Positions 58,162 to 64,000 of a DNA stretch of 64,000 bases are shown one piece after another. The notes under the pieces were generated by a model, which ran no database searches, was not told the DNA's origin, and saw only the letters and a list, made by a program, of their open reading frames with translations. Origin of the DNA: Phallus indusiatus (lineage: Eukaryota; Basidiomycota; Agaricomycetes; Phallales; Phallaceae); NCBI GenBank assembly GCA_027605045.1, contig JAQFWX010000016.1, positions 62,001 through 126,000 on the forward strand. The letters run 5' to 3'. The stretch's first letter is position 1. Each line of letters starts with the position of its first letter. A program made the position numbers and the translations under genes.

Positions 58162-59880
58162 ATGAACGACACATTAATCAATAATCTGACTGCCGGGGCA
58201 ATAGGTAGTTTGATTCAGGCGGAGAACGAGACGTATGTGATTTGCCTTTCGTTAACTCAGATATGACCATTATTCATATTAGATATATCTTAACGTTGCT
58301 CAATACCTGTGTTTTCGGTGAGTGCATTATCTCCTTTTAGGTAAAATGTCGTAACACCTTGTAGCCCTTCTGGTCTATACTGCAATCTTGAACCTGGGGC
58401 AAGAAATAGAGTACATGTGGCTGGGAAAATTCAGCCTTCCCGCTTTGCTTTATTTTTTTGCGAGATACGCGTCCTTGATTCAGCTGGGATTGGATCTTGG
58501 ATATAACTTGACCTTTAGCAGCGACAGTCGTAAGCTAAAACCTGAAGCATGAATCGGCACTAATTTCTTGACAGAGACGTAAGGCCCATATAATCACCTA
58601 TCTAGGGGATAGCGTTTTATTCACACATAGCCAACAGGACTTGTGAAGTTATTCTTGACTTGGAGTCATTTTGCTATACATTGTCCTATATTGGTACTCA
58701 AGGTAGGTTACCGACTGTGTTTTTTTGAGGGTCATAACGGAGCACTTCAGGCTTATTGGTCGCTCGGGCATATTCTCTTTGCCGAGGAAATAAAATCTTA
58801 GCTGGAATGCTAGGTGCTGCTTTTTTTGCAGGACTGGGTTTATTCCTAACTTGTCAGATAATTCAAATTCCCCAACAGCAAATAATTTCTTATCACTCCT
58901 CAGATTTGATATTATTGAAACCATGTGGAGCGGAGTAAGTGGGCTGTTCCCATCGTCTCAACGAAAAAATACAATTTATAAATCCAGAGATTTCATAATG
59001 ACCGGTATGTGTTTCACCAACACGAGCAAAGCTCGTTCAATAACCAATTTTTTAGTTCAAAGTCTCGTGCTTACTTTTGCACAAAGTATTATTAACGTCT
59101 TTACTGATTTACTTGTATCTGTCATCTGTGTATGGCAAGTCTGGGGCACTTGGAAATTAAGACGCGAAGTTGGTATTCGAACCCCCAATGATCTCGTTTC
59201 TATAATTCTAAAACAAAGTAAGTATTCTTTAAACGCTCGATGAGAACTATTCATCCAAGAATAACTAAGGTATAATACGATTATGGTAAAATTTCTCATA
59301 TTGAGTACTATGTCGGAATCATATCAGGCTCATTTCAAACTTGCAAGTTTTGTCATTATTCTTTCCGCTGCTGCTACGATTTTTTCACTCGTAAGTTTCC
59401 AAATTATCAGCCCAAATGTTTACAGTATAATTCTTATTGTGTCGCCACCAGATCGCACGTGATGTAAGTCTTCATATTTTTATTGTGTTCGCTCCTAACA
59501 TGTCGCTCAACTGAGCAGGATAATGCATCAACCATTCTTGTCGATATCCAAAATGGGTAATGCAAATTTGTGTCGTTTTATGATTTGATTCCATTTATTA
59601 ACTTCGCTCAAGCCTGTCAGTCATACTAGTTTGTGATTTTACTTTGGATCTTCGCCGACGCAACGTCGCTGTTGTTGAAGCTAACGGCATGACGCTACCC
59701 ACGCTCCATTTTCAAAGCATCCTACAACATGTCCACCAATCACTTCTCGTCGAAATGGGAACTCCTGAAGATTTCTGCATGCACGTGGGTGATGATGATA
59801 ACAATATTCAAGTTAGTGGATCTCGGAATGATGGCCAAGTCGTTGAGCAGCATGTAATTCCTTCAACTGCTAGTGCGTAA
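58162..59880 (+). CDS. DUF6533-type membrane protein
   Basis: Exon 1 from 58162 reads MNDTLINNLTAGAIGSLIQA. The DUF6533 exon 58365-58529 reads LLVYTAILNLGQEIEYMW, then GKFSLPALLYFFARYASLIQ. The next exons give TLSYIGTQG, GLLVARAYSLCRGNKILAGM, SIINVFTDLLVSVICVWQVW with REVGIRTPNDLVSIILKQ, and KLASFVIILSAAATIFSL. The last exon 59613-59880 reads LSVILVCDFTLDLRRRN, LQHVHQSLLVEMGTPEDF and an Asp-rich tail. The last exon is the closest match to the orphan exon at 19903-20185. It lies tail-to-tail with the second HET gene. Confidence 0.8.
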
Positions 59881-60344
59881 TCGGTGAGAATTTAAATGTA
59901 TCGCTAATACCTAATATGTGCATTGATTATCATAAGCATAATATTAGGTCGGAAGAAAACCTGGTATTTCTAATGATGCTCTTCTTTAATTCCACATCCA
60001 CTTGCCAGGAAACATCCCCTTGCCTTATCTCTTTTATTCTCCCGTGGTCACTTGAGACGTAGTAACGTTTCCCGTTTTCAAACCTTATTCTCGTTGGTCT
60101 CTTCATCGAATTTCTATGCGCCATGCCTTTATCGGTAATTGACGCAACCCTCAACCCACTTGTCCCTTTATGTTTGAGTATGCAGATTCGTCAGCCGTTT
60201 TCGGTACCCTGGCTACCCGGCTGTCAGTCATATTTAACCATTTTGTCATTTTTATTGTATAATCCGCCAATGTGTGAATATATGTCAAATTTGCAGTGCA
60301 TATCTGCATATTTTCTACAAAGGATAAAGAACGTAGCAAGCTAT
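59881..60344. other. Convergent spacer between DUF6533 and HET genes
   Basis: The 50 bases next to the HET stop (60300-60344) match the inverse of those after the stop at 19755. About 300 further bases have no counterpart there. No gene is seen. Confidence 0.5.
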
Positions 60345-63103
60345 CTAGGTGATACACCATTTTTGATTCATATCGAGCATCCGACCATCTAGAAAAGGAA
60401 TCTGTTTAGGTTCTTCAGATTCCGAGGATGCCCAATCCCAAATAATCCTCCCATACCCAATGATAGTGCCATAGTATTCACAAGCATCCTGATCCTCCGA
60501 AACTACACTTACCTTTTCAATATGAAGGATTGGAGCACTATCAAAACCATCAAATTCTGGGGGATTATCAATTTCTGCCAGGGCACTATCAAAATTAACG
60601 TCAAAATTTGCCAGGGCCCTATCTGAATCATCAAGTTTCGGGGGGAATAGAATTGCGATGTCTCGATGATGCTCATAGGCTGGCTCCTTGTAACAGATGA
60701 GTTTATATATCTCGCCGGTATCAACATCCTTCAAGAGTGATGGTTGATTTAACTTTCCCGCTACAAGAAATCCTTGTCTCCGGATGTGCAATCCATCCGT
60801 TTTACAAGTACCCGAAGCACCATCTCCGAGTACCTCGGACCATTGCTTATGCATCCAGTCAACTGAAATGAGTTGGTCTTGCGGGAGGGAGGCTAGTGAG
60901 GCAGGAGCCCATCGAAATGGAGAATTTTTTAGCAGATTGCGTGTTCGCTTGAGGTCTTCGTATGTGAATTCTTTGAAGAGAACCGCTATTGGGATTTTTC
61001 CTAAATTCAAATAAAACATCTCCATGCGTTTTTCGACATCTTGAGTTTGGAGCAAATCTCGCGCCGAATGACCCAATAGAAACGTAAGGCATAGTGGTTC
61101 GTCCTCTTGTTTGCTAGTTGAACGCTTGTTGACAGCGCGAGCGAGGTTTATGAACTGAGACTGATCATGTTCGACTATTGGGTCCGTTAACGATTTTAGC
61201 GAGGGTAAACGCTCATTCATCGCTATTTCTATGTAATCCTCAAAGAGTATATCCAACTTTATGCTTGTCATCAACTTGTCCTCGTCCCAAATGAAGATCC
61301 GTTTATCTTCAGGAGGTAAATGTTTTTGGCGACAGTGGTGCTTGAATTTGAGAGTTTCTCTATCCCATTCCACTAGGTCCTCTTTCATCTGGAAGAGTGA
61401 CCTTTCGTTATTGCCTGTTGCCAACGTATACACGGCTTCTTTGAGAGTCCAAATCCGCTTGGCCCATCCCCCACAAAATATCCTGATACCAATCTCCAAA
61501 TTAGAGGCCATTCGGGAGTCGAGATTGTATAATTCTCTGTCTAAGACTAGTGTCGCCGTGGCGTCGCGGAATGTTTCCCGTATTTGACGAATGGCCAGTG
61601 TTCGATAATCTCTTAGATGAGGTGCGACGGGTATACAGAGCGTATCTATCCAAAAAGCGATCGGCGTCCTTTCAGAGTTATCCAGGTGAATTACATTCCA
61701 CAAGTTGTCAATTAAGTTGCGAAGTCGAAGTAACTGACAGTACGGCAAGGAATTTTCGCGGGGATTTCCAAGTCCATCAGCCCCTACATTACATTGATGA
61801 GTTCGAGTGTGATTGTCTTTTAAAATAAGAATCACTTACAAACATGACTGATTGTAATGTAGGGCATTTCTTCTCCATCAACAATGGTCAAGTTTGTGGT
61901 GCCTGTCGTATCATCCGGATCGATTGACGAGACCAGAATTTTCGGTATTGTATTCCTTTCCAAAGATTCCTTTAATCTCTCAGGATCGACGGCCACAAAC
62001 TCACAATTACAAGCCTCCGAGACGTGCATAGTTCTGTAGGTGGTTGTATCCGTCTGGCTCGCCAGGCACCTTGTTTTCGTGCAATTGCTGTGATCTTGAA
62101 GTGCATGAGGACGTTCTAGGAAATACGCGAAAAACGTCATGCTACCGCCTAATCCCCCCTCCAGCTCACTGATAGAGCACCACCCATGCGGAAGACGTCG
62201 TTTCTTAGGCAAAGAATCAAGTGTGCTTTGCCCTTCTGCGAACCAGAGTTGTAGATCAAAGAGATATGTGACGCCAGGCCCCTCTTTTTTCCAGCACGAC
62301 CTGGGAGGAATAAAATGCAATACTGTCATAAATATCATCCGTAAGGTGATATTTATTGAGCTTAAGACAAGACACTCTTCAAATGTGTATTGATGTTCGT
62401 CCTCAGGGGTTGGACTGGTGATAATTAGTTGAACAAAGCGACCAATCTCCGTCAACTCTCGTATTAGGTGTGTTGAGGCTTCTGCCCGATCAGAGCGATG
62501 CATCAAGGAAGCTTCGTATAATAGTTTTGGTAGACCATTTAAAGGCTTGGTAGTCACCATCCCTTCTGCAACGAAAGTTTTCGTGATATCTTGTTCCAGA
62601 CGCTTGTGCCCGCATGAGGCGAAAACCTCGTCCAAAGCGCCAAAAAATAACCACGCTTGCAGGAAGGCGATTTTCTCCCGAACAGATATAGGTGATACTC
62701 CTTTTTTTGTGACCGCAGGTCGCGCCAAACCATAGGGCTCTACAAAATCCTCCACAGGGCCTCGTGTTTTACAAGCTCCCGGGGGACAGTACCAATGGCA
62801 CCACCGATCTTCTCGATGGACTTCCCAGCCCATTCTTGCTGGGAAATTCCAAAACCCAAGGTTGTCATAAGGTATGGTATTGCAGAGGAATGGGACTTCT
62901 ATAGGAATAAATTCGGGGCGGGTAATTGGGAGGAACTGGTTATCCACAGTTGTGGTAGCCGTGGACTCGCGGCGATCGGAAATTGGATTGATCATTGTCA
63001 GCGACATCGTTAAGACTACCGGCTGGACTTGAGCTGGTAAATCTTGGATTTGGCTTTGGTATTGTGTCGAAGGTTGACGACTGCTCAGAGGATAATTGAA
63101 CAA
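60345..63103 (-). CDS. HET-domain protein, inverted paralogue lacking the anchor
   Basis: Exons 63103-61840 and 61783-60345 sum to 901 codons. From about residue 40 it is collinear with the HET protein at 17012-19755. It keeps the Cys stretch HREDRWCHWYCPPGAC, the VWADGLGNP entry to the HET domain (Trp codon split by the 56-base intron), FWIDTLCIPVAP and RIWTLKEAVYTL. The N-terminus differs: sequence homologous to the hydrophobic anchor is still visible upstream but is out of frame and has a TGA in the equivalent frame. The inferred start (MFNYPLSSRQPSTQ) gives a soluble N-terminus; a later start at MSLTMINPIS is possible. Near the C-terminus an extra acidic stretch of about 30 residues (LANFDVNFDSALAEIDNP) is absent in the paralogue. 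It may be functional or newly relocated. Confidence 0.88.
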
Positions 63104-63806
63104 AAAACTGCGAGTGTGAATTTACAAGACAACGTGCAAACAGCATGCTAGTGCCAATTGATGCTTGACGCCGACGAAGTACGAAGTACGAAAGGCCGAG
63201 ACGAGCAGCGAGCGTTCGTTGTAGTACTTAAAAATACCCTGATACACGGTAGTCCATGCGTATTTCAAACTCCTACTTTCGGCGCTCCTACTCTTTCCAA
63301 GCACCCGCAACATAAAGCTATGAAGTTATAGTCTTTGACATATTGGTTGGCTCTCAAATGCTTTCCGAAGGTCTAAGAGAGCACACAAACACTGGGAGAA
63401 GGAAAGAGAGAGGAATATTTGAGTCCGAGGACCTGGTCTTGGGCAGAGTCACTACGATGTAGGATTGTGGAGCGCTGGCCTACATACCTGTTCGTATTTT
63501 GAGTTGGTTGTGTACGTGTGTAATTTAGCCCCATTTACGAGCGCTGAAATATGTTTCCTGATCGTTATCGAGACATCGTGATTGATAGTTCATCAGGAAG
63601 ACAACTGTTACTATGGGATAATGCATAGTCGCGAAAGATCTTTGCCACAGTAGTTCATCGTATAAGTGGGATACTTGCACAACCACAAATACAATTTTTT
63701 GAATATTAATCCGGAGATTTCACAACGATCAGTATGCATGTTTCACAAACAGCTTCCCTCAGGTTTCAATATGCCTGTCTTAACCCAGTGTCGCATTTGA
63801 GTCGCG
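63104..63806. other. Upstream of HET gene, with DUF6533-gene remnants
   Basis: 63104-63150 still carries the decayed anchor-coding part of the HET gene. From 63575 to about 63760 two pieces match the plus-strand DUF6533 locus at 57.9-59.0 kb; they are listed separately. Nothing else is seen. Confidence 0.5.
63575..63760 (+). pseudogene. Remnant of a DUF6533 locus
   Basis: 63575-63680 matches 57882-57990 (upstream region of the gene at 58162). 63695-63755 matches 58960-59025 (an internal intron/exon of the same gene, 'aatccagagatttca' block). The about 1 kb between them in the intact gene is missing, so this is a deleted copy in plus orientation. Confidence 0.6.
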
Positions 63807-64000
63807 ATGAGCAGACTATGGGCGAATGTGATGGCAATATCCGTTTCACAAATCAGTGATTTCAAAATCTGCTGTGGTGACTCTGGTGAGGAGTTTCTGG
63901 CTATGGAGCGCTTCATGATACACCGCGACGGATCATCTGGATTTGAAACCCACACCATCAACAACTCCGCCTCCGTCGCTGGAATTTGTTCCCTTTCTTT
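63807..64000 (+). CDS. Possible 5' end of a gene cut by the window edge
   Basis: From the ATG at 63807 the frame is open for about 65 codons to the end of the window: MSRLWANVMAISVSQISDFK, then ICCGDSGEEFLAMERFMIH. The opposite strand is also open here, so strand and reality are uncertain. Family not recognised. Confidence 0.22.
   Translation, partial: MSRLWANVMAISVSQISDFKICCGDSGEEFLAMERFMIHRDGSSGFETHTINNSASVAGICSLS

Overview
The window looks like nuclear DNA of an agaricomycete (mushroom-type basidiomycete). Most genes are cut by many 45-70 base introns with GT..AG ends. The recognisable families are DUF6533-type multi-pass membrane proteins, HET-domain proteins of the agaricomycete type, a bHLH-zip factor, a divergent homeodomain factor, a fungal SAM methyltransferase and a secreted serine hydrolase of the class C beta-lactamase fold. 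I saw no tRNA, rRNA, CRISPR or intact transposase.

Layout. 0.5-6.1 kb: two plus-strand DUF6533 genes, the first broken by a nonsense codon, the second with a foldback element in an intron. 6.4-11.6 kb: a complete eight-exon serine hydrolase and a methyltransferase, both minus strand. 12.7-39.9 kb: a duplication-ridden zone with five minus-strand DUF6533 genes of two subtypes (A at 14.8, 24.7 and 31.9 kb; B at 28.2 and 36.8 kb). These alternate with copies of the 3' flank and extreme C-terminal codons of a bHLH gene and with three decayed copies of an unrecognised gene. A HET gene (17.0-19.8 kb, plus) sits inside this zone. 43.8-45.1 kb: the only intact bHLH gene (minus), apparently the parent of the scattered fragments. 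47.4-59.9 kb: four plus-strand DUF6533 genes, with a homeodomain gene (56.2-57.0 kb, minus) among them. 60.3-63.1 kb: a second HET gene (minus), followed by remnants of another DUF6533 gene.

The two HET genes and the DUF6533 last exon that lies tail-to-tail beside each form an inverted duplication about 40 kb apart, so the HET/DUF6533 pair has moved or copied as a unit. No operon logic applies in this eukaryote. What the window offers is a local birth-and-death expansion of putative 7-TM proteins mixed with HET genes (usually linked to nonself recognition) and a homeodomain gene. A role of the locus in recognition is inference only. Gene models rest on reading-frame continuity and splice consensus judged by eye; where summed exon lengths are divisible by three this is stated.
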